64,000 bases of DNA from Azospirillum tabaci. GTDB lineage: Bacteria; Pseudomonadota; Alphaproteobacteria; Azospirillales; Azospirillaceae. Within the stretch, counting starts at the first letter, position 1; every line of letters starts with the position of its first letter. Below are positions 17,180-25,994 of the stretch, piece after piece. The position numbers and the translations under genes are program-made. Under the pieces are notes generated by a model. The model did no database searches and was not told where the DNA came from. It saw only the letters and a program-made list of their open reading frames with translations. Where the stretch lies: NCBI RefSeq assembly GCF_014596085.1, contig NZ_JACCJY010000003.1, positions 310,001 to 374,000 of the forward strand, read 5' to 3'.

Positions 17180-19069
17180 ATGGAGACGGCGAGCACCATT
17201 ATCCTGATCGGATCGTCGCTGCTGATCGTCAGCATCCTGACCAGCTATCTGGCGCTGCGGATCGGCACGCCGCTGCTGCTGATCTTTCTGGGCGTCGGGC
17301 TGCTGGCCGGGATCGACGGCGTCGGAGGCATCAGCTTCAACGACGCGGACAGCGCTTTCCTGATCGGCTCCATCGCGCTCGCCGTGATCCTCTTCGAAAG
17401 CGGCCTGGACACCAAGCTGTCCAGCTATCGCGCCGCCGCATGGCCGGCGCTCAGCCTCGCCACCTTCGGGGTCGCCATCACCTCCGGGGTCATCGGCGTC
17501 GCCGCGCATGGTCTGCTGGGCCTGCCCTGGATCGAATCCTTCCTGGTCGGCGCCGCGGTCAGTTCCACCGACGCGGCGGCGGTGTTCTTCCTGCTGCGGG
17601 TCGGCGGCATCACCATCCGCGACCGCGTGCGCTCGACGCTGGAGATCGAGTCCGGCAGCAACGACCCCACCGCGATCCTGCTGACCGCCATGCTGGTGGA
17701 GGCGGCACTGCACGGATGGGGAACGCCGTTGGAGCTGGCCGGCTTCCTGGTCAAGCAGATCGCCGGCGGGGCGGTCCTGGGCATCCTGGGCGGGGCCGGG
17801 CTGGCCGCCTTCATCAACAAGGCCCGCCTCGACCCTGGCCTGAATCCGGTGGTCACCCTGGCCTTCGCGCTGTTCCTGTTCGCCGGCACGAACGAGCTGG
17901 GGGGCAGCGGCTTCCTCGCCGTCTACGCCGCCGGCCTCGTCGCGGGCAATGTGAAGCTGCGCGGGGCGCTGGGCCTGCGGCAGTTCCACTCGGGCCTGAC
18001 CTGGCTCAGCCAGATCGTCATGTTCGTCATGCTGGGGCTGTTCGCCACCCCGCATGATTTCGGAGCGATCGCCCTGCCCGCCCTGGCCCTGGCCGTCCTT
18101 TTGATCCTGCTGGCCCGCCCGCTGGCGGTGTGGTTGTGCCTGCTGCCCTTCCGCTTCTCGGCCAACGAGAAGACCTTCATGGCCTGGGTCGGGCTGCGCG
18201 GCGCGGTGTCGATGCTGCTGGCGCTGGTGCCGATCCTGGGCGAACTGCCGGGCGGGCAGGTGATCTTCAACACGGCTTTCCTGGTGGTGATCGTGTCGCT
18301 GGCGGTGCAGGGCTGGACCATCGGCCCGATGGCGCGCTGGCTGAAGTTGATCGTCCCGCCGCGGCGCGGCCCGGTCGAGCGGTTCGAGCTGGAACTGCCC
18401 GGCGGGGCCGACCAGGAGATGGTCGCCTACACCGTCCACCCCAAGAGTCCCGCCGCCCGCGGCCAGCGGACGCCGCGCTTCGCCCGCCCCTCCCTGGTCA
18501 TCCGCGAGGGGCGCGTGGTGCCGCTGCACAAGGCGCGGACGCTGCAGGCCGGGGATATGGTCTATCTGTTCACCCCTCCCAGCCAGTTGCCGCTCATCGA
18601 CAAGCTGTTCGCCGAGAGCCGCCCGCTGGATCAGGACGACCGCGAATTTTACGGCGATCTGGCGCTGAACCCTGACGCGACGGTGGAGCAGATCGCCGAG
18701 ATGTACGGCCTGCCCCTGTCGCTGGCCAACGCCCAGTGGTCCCTGCGCGATCTGCTGCGCAACGAATTCGGCGGCGGTTGCGAGCTGGGCGACCGGATGC
18801 GCATGGGCGGCGTCGAACTGATCGTCCGCGACATGCAGGACGGGCAGATCACCTCGGTCGGCCTCGCGCTGGAGCCATCGGCGATGGACAAGGCCCGCGT
18901 GCCGCTGTTCCAGGGTCCGGAACGGTTCTGGCAGACGATCGAATCCTGGTGGTCGGAACGCTCCTTCCGCCGCTGGCAGCTCCGGGAAACCCGCCGCGAG
19001 CGCGTGCCCACCCGCGCCGTCGAACCGCCCGCCTTGGCCGGGAAGGAACCGGAACGGCTGGAGGGGTGA
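17180..19069 (+). CDS. Potassium/proton antiporter, CPA1 family (NhaP2/CvrA-like)
   Basis: A 629-residue inner-membrane protein. A hydrophobic domain of 12-13 helices (about 1-400) contains the CPA1 motifs ILFESGLDTK, AVSSTDAAAVF and ESGSNDPTAILLT; the ND of SNDP supplies the ion-binding Asp. It is followed by a TrkA-C/RCK-C-like cytoplasmic region (about 430-520, VIREGRVVPLHKARTLQAGD) and a C-terminal extension as in NhaP2. Such proteins exchange K+ for H+ and regulate cytoplasmic K+ and pH. The ATG at 17180 (METASTIILIGSSLL) is preferred because the extension to 17093 is hydrophilic and unlike the family. Confidence 0.92.
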   Translation: METASTIILIGSSLLIVSILTSYLALRIGTPLLLIFLGVGLLAGIDGVGGISFNDADSAFLIGSIALAVILFESGLDTKLSSYRAAAWPALSLATFGVAITSGVIGVAAHGLLGLPWIESFLVGAAVSSTDAAAVFFLLRVGGITIRDRVRSTLEIESGSNDPTAILLTAMLVEAALHGWGTPLELAGFLVKQIAGGAVLGILGGAGLAAFINKARLDPGLNPVVTLAFALFLFAGTNELGGSGFLAVYAAGLVAGNVKLRGALGLRQFHSGLTWLSQIVMFVMLGLFATPHDFGAIALPALALAVLLILLARPLAVWLCLLPFRFSANEKTFMAWVGLRGAVSMLLALVPILGELPGGQVIFNTAFLVVIVSLAVQGWTIGPMARWLKLIVPPRRGPVERFELELPGGADQEMVAYTVHPKSPAARGQRTPRFARPSLVIREGRVVPLHKARTLQAGDMVYLFTPPSQLPLIDKLFAESRPLDQDDREFYGDLALNPDATVEQIAEMYGLPLSLANAQWSLRDLLRNEFGGGCELGDRMRMGGVELIVRDMQDGQITSVGLALEPSAMDKARVPLFQGPERFWQTIESWWSERSFRRWQLRETRRERVPTRAVEPPALAGKEPERLEG

Positions 19070-19094
19070 CCCTGTCCGGGCGCTCGCCGGACGC

Positions 19095-21230
19095 TCAGGC
19101 CATCGCGGGCTGTTGGGCGCGGATCATCGCGGCGAAGGCGTCCGGGGCGACGGGCCGGCCGAACAGATAGCCCTGCAGCAGGTCGCAGCCGACGGAGACC
19201 AGAAAGTCCCGCTGCTCCTCCGTCTCGACTCCCTCGGCCACGGTGACAAGACCGAGGCCGTGCGCCATGCCGACCGCAGCGCGGACCAGCGCCCCGTTCT
19301 TCAGGTTGTCCGGGATGTCCGCCATGAAGGCGCGGTCGATCTTCAGCTTCGACACCGGAAGCTGCTGCACATAGCTGAGCGACGAATAGCCGGACCCGAA
19401 GTCGTCGATGGCCACTTGGACGTCGATGGCCTCCAGTTCCGTCAGAGTCTGCACGGCAGCCTTCAGATCGCGCACCGCCGCCTGCTCGGTGATCTCCAGA
19501 CCCAGCCGCCCGCGCAGCGCCGGGTGGCGGCCCAACAGCTCCTCGAGGCGGGTGCTGAGGTTGCCACGCAGGAACTGTGGACCGGAAATGTTGATGAAGA
19601 TCTGGTTCGGCAGGGTACCCGCCTGCTCCCACACCGCCATTTGCTCGACGACGGCGTTCAGCACCCAGTCGGTGATGGGAACGATCAGGCCGCTTTCCTC
19701 GGCGACCGGGATGAACTCGCCGGGAGAGACCGGCCCCAGCGTGTGCTGGTTCCAGCGCAGCAGCGCCTCAGCCCCCACGATCCGGCCGGAGCGGGCCTCT
19801 ACGATGGGTTGGTAGGCCATGTGCAGCTCATTCCGCTCGATGGCGTGGGCGAGATGCATGGTCAGGAACATCCGGCGGGTCGCCGCCGCGGCCATTTCCG
19901 GGGTGTAGAAGCAAACGGCGTTGCCGCCGTTGTGCTGCGCGGCCTGAAGCGCCAGCTTCGCCTTGGCGTTCAGCTCCTCCAGCGTGCGGATGTCGGCGTC
20001 CTGCACCGCGGCGCCGATGGACAGCCGCAGCCGCACCCAATGGCGATCGGCGTAGATGGAGGCGGTCAGCCGGTCATGCAGCAGATCGGCGAGCGTCTCC
20101 GCCTGCTCCGCGCTGTCGACGCGGGACAGGGCGGCAAACTCGTCGGCGGCGATGCGGCAGACGTAGGTCTGTTGCGGCAGCACCTCGGTCACCCGGCTGA
20201 CCATCGCCTTCAGGGCGGCGTCGCCGACGTGGAAGCCGAACGCCTCGTTGATGTCGCTGAACTGGTCGACGTCGAGCGCGTAGAGCGCGAACAGGCCGCC
20301 TTCCTGGCCGGGAAAGGGCGCGGCGAGCACGGCCTCGCACTCCTCCAGAAAGGCGGTGCGGGTCAGAACCCCGGTCAGCGGATCGTGTCGGGCCAGATAG
20401 GTCGCCCGCTGCTCCGCCGCCAGCCGCTCGGAGATGTCGCGGATGATGCCGACGAACACGACCTCGCGCGCCAGCCGGGCCTCACCGACGCTGAGATGGA
20501 TCGGGAACACCGCGCCGTCCTTGCGCCGGCCGAGCGCGTCGCGCCCTATGCCGATGATCTTGGCGCGTTCCGTCTCCAGGTAGCTGCCGATGTACTTGTC
20601 ATGATCGCGGGAGAAGGGCGGCGGCATCAGGACGGAGACGTTCCGCCCGATCAATTCCTCCTCGTCGTAGCCGAACAGGTCGCGGCAGGACCGGTTGACC
20701 GTGCGGATGATGCCATGGCGGTCGGCCACCACCACACCGTCCACCGCCGCGTCGAGCAGCGTCGTCACGAAGGGGTCACGGCGCAGGACGAAATCGGCGA
20801 TGCGGGCCGGGTCGGTCACATCCTGGAACAGGCCAAGAAAGCCATGCCCTCCGTCGCCAGTGCGGTGGGGCAGGACGCAGCCGGTCAGCACGCCGCGCCC
20901 GCCGTTCGCACGCTCGACCTCGCAATCCACCGGAGCGGCTTCCCCGGTCTGGCGGGAGCGGCCCAGCGCCTGCGCCACGGCGCGCGCCAGCGGATGGTCG
21001 ATTTCGGCCAGCGGACGCCCCGCCAGATCTTCGGGTGACGTTCCCAACACGGCGGCGAGGACCGGGTTCGCGAACAGGCAACGCCCACCGGCGTCGGCAT
21101 AGACCAACGCGAAGGACGCCTGGTGCATGAGGCTTTCGGCCAGCGACGCCAGGAACGCCGATGTCGTCGGCATTGCCGGTGCGGACGGGCTGTCAGGCCC
21201 CTGATGCTCTGCCGGAGACACGTTGGACAA
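19095..21230 (-). CDS. PAS-PAS-GGDEF(degenerate)-EAL cyclic-di-GMP phosphodiesterase
   Basis: 711 residues. A first PAS (about 25-140), a second FixL-like PAS (about 155-270) with HDKYIGSY (His210) and IIGIGR (Arg230), a GGDEF domain (about 278-440) and an EAL domain (about 450-700). The diguanylate cyclase signature is AADEF instead of GGDEF, so cyclase activity is probably lost. The EAL domain keeps EALLRW, LEITEQ, DDFGSGYSSLSY and KLKIDR, so it should cleave cyclic di-GMP. No membrane segment. The haem-like His/Arg pair raises the possibility of oxygen control, as in DosP-type enzymes. The start is uncertain: TTG 21230, GTG 21221 or ATG 21173. Confidence 0.9.
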   Translation of the reverse strand: MSNVSPAEHQGPDSPSAPAMPTTSAFLASLAESLMHQASFALVYADAGGRCLFANPVLAAVLGTSPEDLAGRPLAEIDHPLARAVAQALGRSRQTGEAAPVDCEVERANGGRGVLTGCVLPHRTGDGGHGFLGLFQDVTDPARIADFVLRRDPFVTTLLDAAVDGVVVADRHGIIRTVNRSCRDLFGYDEEELIGRNVSVLMPPPFSRDHDKYIGSYLETERAKIIGIGRDALGRRKDGAVFPIHLSVGEARLAREVVFVGIIRDISERLAAEQRATYLARHDPLTGVLTRTAFLEECEAVLAAPFPGQEGGLFALYALDVDQFSDINEAFGFHVGDAALKAMVSRVTEVLPQQTYVCRIAADEFAALSRVDSAEQAETLADLLHDRLTASIYADRHWVRLRLSIGAAVQDADIRTLEELNAKAKLALQAAQHNGGNAVCFYTPEMAAAATRRMFLTMHLAHAIERNELHMAYQPIVEARSGRIVGAEALLRWNQHTLGPVSPGEFIPVAEESGLIVPITDWVLNAVVEQMAVWEQAGTLPNQIFINISGPQFLRGNLSTRLEELLGRHPALRGRLGLEITEQAAVRDLKAAVQTLTELEAIDVQVAIDDFGSGYSSLSYVQQLPVSKLKIDRAFMADIPDNLKNGALVRAAVGMAHGLGLVTVAEGVETEEQRDFLVSVGCDLLQGYLFGRPVAPDAFAAMIRAQQPAMA

Positions 21231-21517
21231 AACCGTACCCGCTCACCAAGGCGCCCGCTGGGCGCTCGACACGAGGCCCGTTACCCAGGGGTGCACAGAA
21301 ACCGAGTTGTCATTATGACGGCTTGCGGAGCATTTTCCAACAAATTGCGGCGAAATCACAACATCTGTTGCACCCACCGCTCCCCGTACCACAACCCTGG
21401 GCAGGAGAACGCCGCCCCGTCTCATCCGGAGGAACGGCGCCGATGGCGGAACCCAACCTCTCAAGATCTACGCCTTTCGGCATACACCAAAGAGAAGCGC
21501 GAAGCAACAATCCCTCC

Positions 21518-22393
21518 CTATGCCGCCGCGGCGAGCTCCCGCACCCGCTGCGACAGCTTCTGGAACGCACGCTCCTCAATCTGGCGGATGCGTTCGCGGC
21601 TGACGCCGTAAACGGCGGCCAGATCCTCCAGCGTCTTGGGCGACGGGCTGAGGCGACGGGCCGTCAGGATGTCGCGCTCACGATCCTTCAGCACGGCCAT
21701 CGCCTCGCGCAGCATGGCGCTGCGATGCATCGCCTCGTCGCGCTCCAGCAGGCTGTCCTCGGCGTTCGGGCGCTCGTCGGGCAGGAAGTCCTGCATCTCC
21801 GCGGTCCCCTCCCCGGCGGAGAGCGGCGCGTTCAGCGAGGCGACCGGCTGAACGAAGCGGCGGTTCACCGCCACCACGTCGCTTTCCGGGACGTCGAGTT
21901 CCTGGGCGATGCGGGACACGCTTTCCGGCTTCAGCTCACCGTTGCCGAATTCGCCCAGCTTGCGCTTCAGGCGGGACAGGCCGAAGAAGAGCTTCTTCTG
22001 GGCGCCTGTGGTGCCCAGCTTCACGAGGCTCCAGGAGCGCAGGATGTATTCCTGGATGGACGCCTTGATCCACCACATCGCGTAGGTGGACAGGCGGAAG
22101 CCGCGGTCCGGCTCGAACTTGCGGACGGCGGTCATCAGGCCGATGTTGCCCTCGCCGACCAGATCGGTCATCGGCAGCCCGTAGCCGCGGAAGCCGGTGG
22201 CGATCTTGACGACCAGACGCAGATGGCTGGTCACCAGCTTGCGGGCCGCCTCCATGTCGCCATGCTGGCGCCACGCGGTGGCCAACACATACTCCTCCTC
22301 CGCGCCCAGAACGGGGAAGCGATGGACCTGCTCAATGTAACGGGACAGCGACTCGCCGGGAAATGGCGTGGTCAGTGCCAGTGCGGTGCTCAT
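21518..22393 (-). CDS. rpoH: RNA polymerase heat-shock sigma factor (sigma-32)
   Basis: A 291-residue sigma-70-family protein of the RpoH group. Region 2 is complete (LRLVVKIATGFRGYGLPMTD, GEGNIGLMTAVRKFEP, STYAMWWIKASIQEYILRSW). The RpoH box appears as QKKLFFGLSRLK, and region 4 ends VYGVSRERIRQIEERAFQKL. RpoH directs transcription of heat-shock genes. The ATG at 22393 follows AAGAGGATGTGAC. Alphaproteobacteria commonly carry more than one rpoH; this copy may be the general or a secondary one. It is single, with roughly 290 bp of non-coding DNA downstream. Confidence 0.95.
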   Translation of the reverse strand: MSTALALTTPFPGESLSRYIEQVHRFPVLGAEEEYVLATAWRQHGDMEAARKLVTSHLRLVVKIATGFRGYGLPMTDLVGEGNIGLMTAVRKFEPDRGFRLSTYAMWWIKASIQEYILRSWSLVKLGTTGAQKKLFFGLSRLKRKLGEFGNGELKPESVSRIAQELDVPESDVVAVNRRFVQPVASLNAPLSAGEGTAEMQDFLPDERPNAEDSLLERDEAMHRSAMLREAMAVLKDRERDILTARRLSPSPKTLEDLAAVYGVSRERIRQIEERAFQKLSQRVRELAAAA

Positions 22394-22646
22394 GTCACAT
22401 CCTCTTGAAAGCGATATGACCCAATCCGCCGGTCCCCGCGATGGGCGGCCGGCGCCCTCTCCGTGAAGGCACCTCCAGTTTACGCGGACGGAACGCCAAG
22501 TCAACGCCGTGAGGGCGCGAGTGCCCGGTGCCCTGACAGGGATGCATGGCCGCCCCCACTCATAAACGGGGCGCAAACCACCCCGGCCTTATTCATGCCG
22601 CCAAAAGGCCGAACCCAAAACACCGCACCAGGAGAGGGCAGCCCCG

Positions 22647-23021
22647 ATGGCCGACATACTCGTCGTCGATGACAACCCGGTGTCCCTCAGCATCGTCCGC
22701 AAGCTTCGGGAGCAGGAAGGCAACACCGTGACCGGCTGCACCGACGCGCGGGCGGCCATCGAATCATTGACCGTCCATGCGTTCGACCTGCTGGTCACCG
22801 ACCTCCTCATGCCGGAGCATGACGGCTCCGAAGTCATCCAGGCGGCCAAGAGCATTCGCCCGAACTTACGGATCATCGTCCTGTCCGAAATCGATGAGCG
22901 GGTGCCGCCGGAGCTGACCATGCAGGTCCTGGCCAAGCTGGGCGTCGCCCGGATGGTCCGCAAGCCGATCAAGCCCGCGGTCCTGGCCTCCGAAGTGCTC
23001 GCGGTGCTGATCGCCGGCTGA
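22647..23021 (+). CDS. Stand-alone response regulator receiver (CheY-like)
   Basis: A 124-residue protein that is only a receiver domain: acidic pocket DD at 8-9, phospho-acceptor Asp52 (TDLLMPEHDG), the conserved Ser of VLSEIDE and the switch Lys of RKPIKP. It has no output domain. The ATG at 22647 follows AGGAGAGGG. It may receive phosphate from the orphan hybrid kinase at 9073 or act as a phosphate sink. It is divergent from rpoH (about 250 bp between starts), which suggests but does not show a stress link. Confidence 0.9.
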   Translation: MADILVVDDNPVSLSIVRKLREQEGNTVTGCTDARAAIESLTVHAFDLLVTDLLMPEHDGSEVIQAAKSIRPNLRIIVLSEIDERVPPELTMQVLAKLGVARMVRKPIKPAVLASEVLAVLIAG

Positions 23022-23152
23022 CGGGCTCTGGCGGGAGGGCAGTGGCGGGAGGGCGGTGGCTAGGCGGCGTATGGCTCCCTCACGGTTGCATCGGGACGGG
23101 GCTTGCCTCACCCTGCCCTCGCACATCCGCCCCTCTTCCCTGGGAAGCCCGC

Positions 23153-24163
23153 ATGATCCGCGCCGCGCTCGCCACTTTCCTGTCCGCAAGCCTGTTCGCG
23201 GGCGCGCTCGCCTTCGCGGACCCCGCGGCGGCGGACGCGCCGGCCTTCGGGCTGCCGATCGAGTGCCGGGTCGGGGAAACCTGCTTCATCCAGAACTACG
23301 TCGACGAGGACGCCGGTCCCGGCTGGCGCGATCATGCCTGCGGCCGGCTGAGCTACGACGGCCATGACGGCACGGACTTCCGCCTGCCCGACTACACGGC
23401 GATGGACAAGGGCGTCGCCGTGCTGGCCGCCGCCGCGGGCACCGTCCTGCGGGTGCGCGACGGCATGGAGGACGTGAACGTCAACGTCATCGGGCGCGAC
23501 ACGGTGATGAAGGTCGGGGGCGGCAACGCCGTCATCATAGACCATGGCGACGGCTGGCAGACCGCCTACCTGCACATGAAGCGCGGCAGCGTCGCGGTCA
23601 CCCCCGGCCAGCGGGTGGAGGCGGGGCAACGGCTGGGCGAGGTCGGGCTGTCGGGACTGACCGAGTTCCCCCACCTGCATTTCGGCGTGCGCCACAACGG
23701 CGCCGTCGTCGATCCCTTCGTCGGCCAGCAGCCCTTCACCGCCTGCGGCCAGCCCTTGACGCCGCTGTGGAACGCCGCCACGGCCAAGGCGCTGGCCTAC
23801 CGCCCGACCGCCGGCCTCAGCGTGGGCTTCGCCACCCGCCGCGTTCCGGAGGCCGAGCCGGCCCGCCACGGCGAGTTCGCCGGGGAGGTGCTGAGTCCGG
23901 ACTCGCCCATGCTGGTGCTGTGGTCCGACATCATGGGAGTCCGCGACGGCGACATCCAGCGAATCCGCATTCTCGACGGCGATGGCCGGACCCTGTTCGA
24001 CAACAGCAAGGGCATCACCGGGGACAAGGCCGTCTGGTTCGCCTATCAGGGGCTGAAGCGTCCGGCATCCGGATGGCCCAAGGGACCCTACAAGGGCATC
24101 GTGACGCTGACCCGCGACGGCAAGACGGTGGTCACGCTGGAACGCCGGCTGGAGGTTCGCTGA
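23153..24163 (+). CDS. Secreted M23-family metallopeptidase
   Basis: A 336-residue exported protein. The signal peptide MIRAALATFLSASLFAGALA has an AxA-type site near residue 27. The M23 LytM domain carries zinc ligands HDGTD (His71, Asp75) and HLHFG. The C-terminal half (about 220-336), ending in VTLTRDGKTVVTLERRLE, looks like a beta-sandwich appendage. M23 enzymes cut peptidoglycan cross-bridges in the periplasm. The length and the extra C-terminal domain set it apart from the short LytM division factors. The start at 23153 is chosen because the signal peptide begins there. Confidence 0.92.
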   Translation: MIRAALATFLSASLFAGALAFADPAAADAPAFGLPIECRVGETCFIQNYVDEDAGPGWRDHACGRLSYDGHDGTDFRLPDYTAMDKGVAVLAAAAGTVLRVRDGMEDVNVNVIGRDTVMKVGGGNAVIIDHGDGWQTAYLHMKRGSVAVTPGQRVEAGQRLGEVGLSGLTEFPHLHFGVRHNGAVVDPFVGQQPFTACGQPLTPLWNAATAKALAYRPTAGLSVGFATRRVPEAEPARHGEFAGEVLSPDSPMLVLWSDIMGVRDGDIQRIRILDGDGRTLFDNSKGITGDKAVWFAYQGLKRPASGWPKGPYKGIVTLTRDGKTVVTLERRLEVR

Positions 24164-24178
24164 CGCCCCGCCGCCCCA

Positions 24179-24631
24179 TCACCGGGTCGACCCCGACGTC
24201 ATGCGGTCGGGGACGCCTTGGGTCAGCAACGTGGTCAGCCAGCGGAAGTTCGGCGCGCTTTCGGCCTGGAGCGCGCTCTGCACCACCTGCATGGCCTCCT
24301 CGGCGTCGGGTGCCCGCATGTCGGGAGTTTGGCCTTCGGCGGTCTGGCCCGATGCCTCGTCCGCCCCGCTCTGCGCGAAGACGCTGACGGCGCCGACCCC
24401 CAGCCGGTGGGCGATCGCGGAACTTCCCGTCACCGGACCCACCGCGGAGGACGCCATCAGGCCGGCCCCGCCATCCTCGCCGCCGACGCCGTTCAACTGC
24501 TCCAGCATCGCGGCGAACTGGCCGGCGAGTTCCCCCGCCTGCCGGGGCGCGCCCGTGCCTTTGCGCTCCAGAAGCTCTTCAGCCCGGATGCGCATCAACT
24601 GGGAAGCGTCGGCGTTGGCCGGTATCGACAT
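24179..24631 (-). CDS. Hypothetical protein
   Basis: A 150-residue acidic protein, Ala/Gly/Gln-rich, with no signal peptide or membrane helix. It starts MSIPANADASQLMRIRAEEL. It has a helical N-terminus (LAGQFAAMLEQLNG) and a C-terminal EEAMQVVQSALQAE then NFRWLTTLLTQG. Such short, low-complexity proteins beginning with a helical hook can be flagellar rod- or FlgJ-like secreted proteins, but I cannot support that here. It converges on the M23 peptidase gene (15 bp gap). Codon use fits the neighbours. Confidence 0.6.
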   Translation of the reverse strand: MSIPANADASQLMRIRAEELLERKGTGAPRQAGELAGQFAAMLEQLNGVGGEDGGAGLMASSAVGPVTGSSAIAHRLGVGAVSVFAQSGADEASGQTAEGQTPDMRAPDAEEAMQVVQSALQAESAPNFRWLTTLLTQGVPDRMTSGSTR

Positions 24632-24821
24632 GGCGCGTGGACCCTGCGGCGTTCGGCTACCGGTTCAGGGCAAGCAAGGGACGGGCCATCATCGGGACTG
24701 GCGGCCAGCCGGGCGGTTCGGCTTTCTCGTCACCCGCGCACCCGGCAAAAATTTCCGCTCCACCCGGCAAGAATGACCCGCCATCCGGCAAAAACTGACC
24801 ACGCGGCGCCCTCGCCGCCCC

Positions 24822-25310
24822 TCAGTCCCGGAAGTTCACGTACTGCAGGGGCTGCTCGATCTTCAGCCCGCGCACCAGGGCGATGGCGTCCTGGAGGTCG
24901 TCGCGCTTCTTGCCGGTGACGCGCAGTTCGTCGCCCTGGATGGAGACCTGGACCTTCATCTTGGCGTCCTTGATCGCCTTGACGATGGTCTTGCCGAGGT
25001 CCTGGGCGATACCCTGCTTGACGGTGACGACCTGGCGCAGGGCGTCGCCCGCCGCCCGCTCCGGCGGCTTGGAATAGTCCAGGGCGCCGGCGTCCAGCTT
25101 CCGGCGGGTCACATAGACCCGCAGCAGCTCCTGCATCTGGTCCAGCTTGGCGGCGTCGTCGGCCAGCAGGGTGATGTCGTTCTCGGTGCGCTCCACGGTG
25201 CAGCGCGAGCCCTTGAAGTCGAAGCGGGTCTCGATTTCGCGGCGCATGCCGTTCAGCGCGTTGTCGATTTCGTGGATGTCGGTCTTGGACACGATGTCGA
25301 AGGACGGCAT
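24822..25310 (-). CDS. yajQ: YajQ-family nucleotide (cyclic-di-GMP) binding protein
   Basis: 162 residues, the usual YajQ size. It begins MPSFDIVSKTDIHEIDNALN and contains RFDFKGS, TRRKLDAGALDYSKP, VTVKQGIAQDLGKTIVK and the C-terminal PLQYVNFRD, all hallmarks of the UPF0234/YajQ family with its two RNP-like folds. Members bind nucleotides and in Xanthomonas a homologue is a cyclic-di-GMP effector that controls transcription. It lies just downstream of trio operon A on the same strand, about 125 bp beyond its third gene. Confidence 0.93.
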   Translation of the reverse strand: MPSFDIVSKTDIHEIDNALNGMRREIETRFDFKGSRCTVERTENDITLLADDAAKLDQMQELLRVYVTRRKLDAGALDYSKPPERAAGDALRQVVTVKQGIAQDLGKTIVKAIKDAKMKVQVSIQGDELRVTGKKRDDLQDAIALVRGLKIEQPLQYVNFRD

Positions 25311-25435
25311 GGGACTCTCTTTGCTCAGGCGGACGGAATCGCGGAACCGTAGACGAGGCCGCACCCCGCCTTCAAGGGGCCAGCAAGGGGGCTGCGATGG
25401 AAAGCGGCCAGCAGGCCCCCCGCCCATCCGGATTT

Positions 25436-25972
25436 TCAGGTCGGCTGGCCGGGGTGCTGGAACTCGATACCCGGATTGCCGCCCGGCCCGCCGTTGCCCG
25501 GGGCGTTCTCATAGGGCTTGTCCGGCATCTTCGGCTGAGGCTGCGCGTAGAAGCGCGGTTCCCGGTCGTCCCAGGACCGCTCGAAGGGCAGCCGCATCAT
25601 CGGGTTGGTGCCGTTGCGCTGGGCCTCGCGCTGGGCTTCCTGCAACTGCTCCGCCATGCGGCGGTCCCAGGGCAGGCGGTAGAGGTTGGGCGCCTGTTCC
25701 CAGAGGAGGGTGAGATAAATTGCTTCGTTCTCCACCAACGTGGCGCTGAGCACCTTCGCCTCGCGGACGTTGGCGCCCATCCATTCCAGCGTGACCGGCT
25801 TCGCCCGGCCCAGCAGCGCCGCCGGTGCGGCGTAGGCCGCCGGCAGCAGCAGGGCAAACAGCAGCAGGATCACCACGCGCGCCATCCGATTGCGCGTCCA
25901 GCGCAGGGCCGACAAGACGAGCAGCAAGGTGACGACGGCGACGAAGCCGAAAATGACGGTCAGGCTTTCCAT
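25436..25972 (-). CDS. Trio A, third gene: membrane-anchored protein of unknown function
   Basis: 178 residues. Two hydrophobic helices near the N-terminus (about 5-22 and 33-52) are followed by a soluble domain and a proline-rich tail (FYAQPQPKMPDKPYENAPGN). It aligns with the third gene of trio B over most of its length: KPVTLEWMGA against KPVRMEWAQS, WEQAPNLYRLPWDRRMAEQL against a PRYYKLAWDQKLAEQL stretch, then REAQRN, LPFE and FYAQPQP. No known family is recognised. It follows the single-helix partner gene by 22 bp, so it belongs to the same transcript. Probably a periplasm-facing or cytoplasmic accessory of the channel complex. Confidence 0.85.
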   Translation of the reverse strand: MESLTVIFGFVAVVTLLLVLSALRWTRNRMARVVILLLFALLLPAAYAAPAALLGRAKPVTLEWMGANVREAKVLSATLVENEAIYLTLLWEQAPNLYRLPWDRRMAEQLQEAQREAQRNGTNPMMRLPFERSWDDREPRFYAQPQPKMPDKPYENAPGNGGPGGNPGIEFQHPGQPT

Positions 25973-25994
25973 GGCGCACTCTCGATCCGACGTG

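Noticed and set aside
19113-21038. A 641-codon plus-strand open frame opposite the EAL protein
   Set aside because: Antisense shadow rich in Arg, Gln, His and Gly with no motif, whereas the minus strand encodes PAS, GGDEF and EAL domains.
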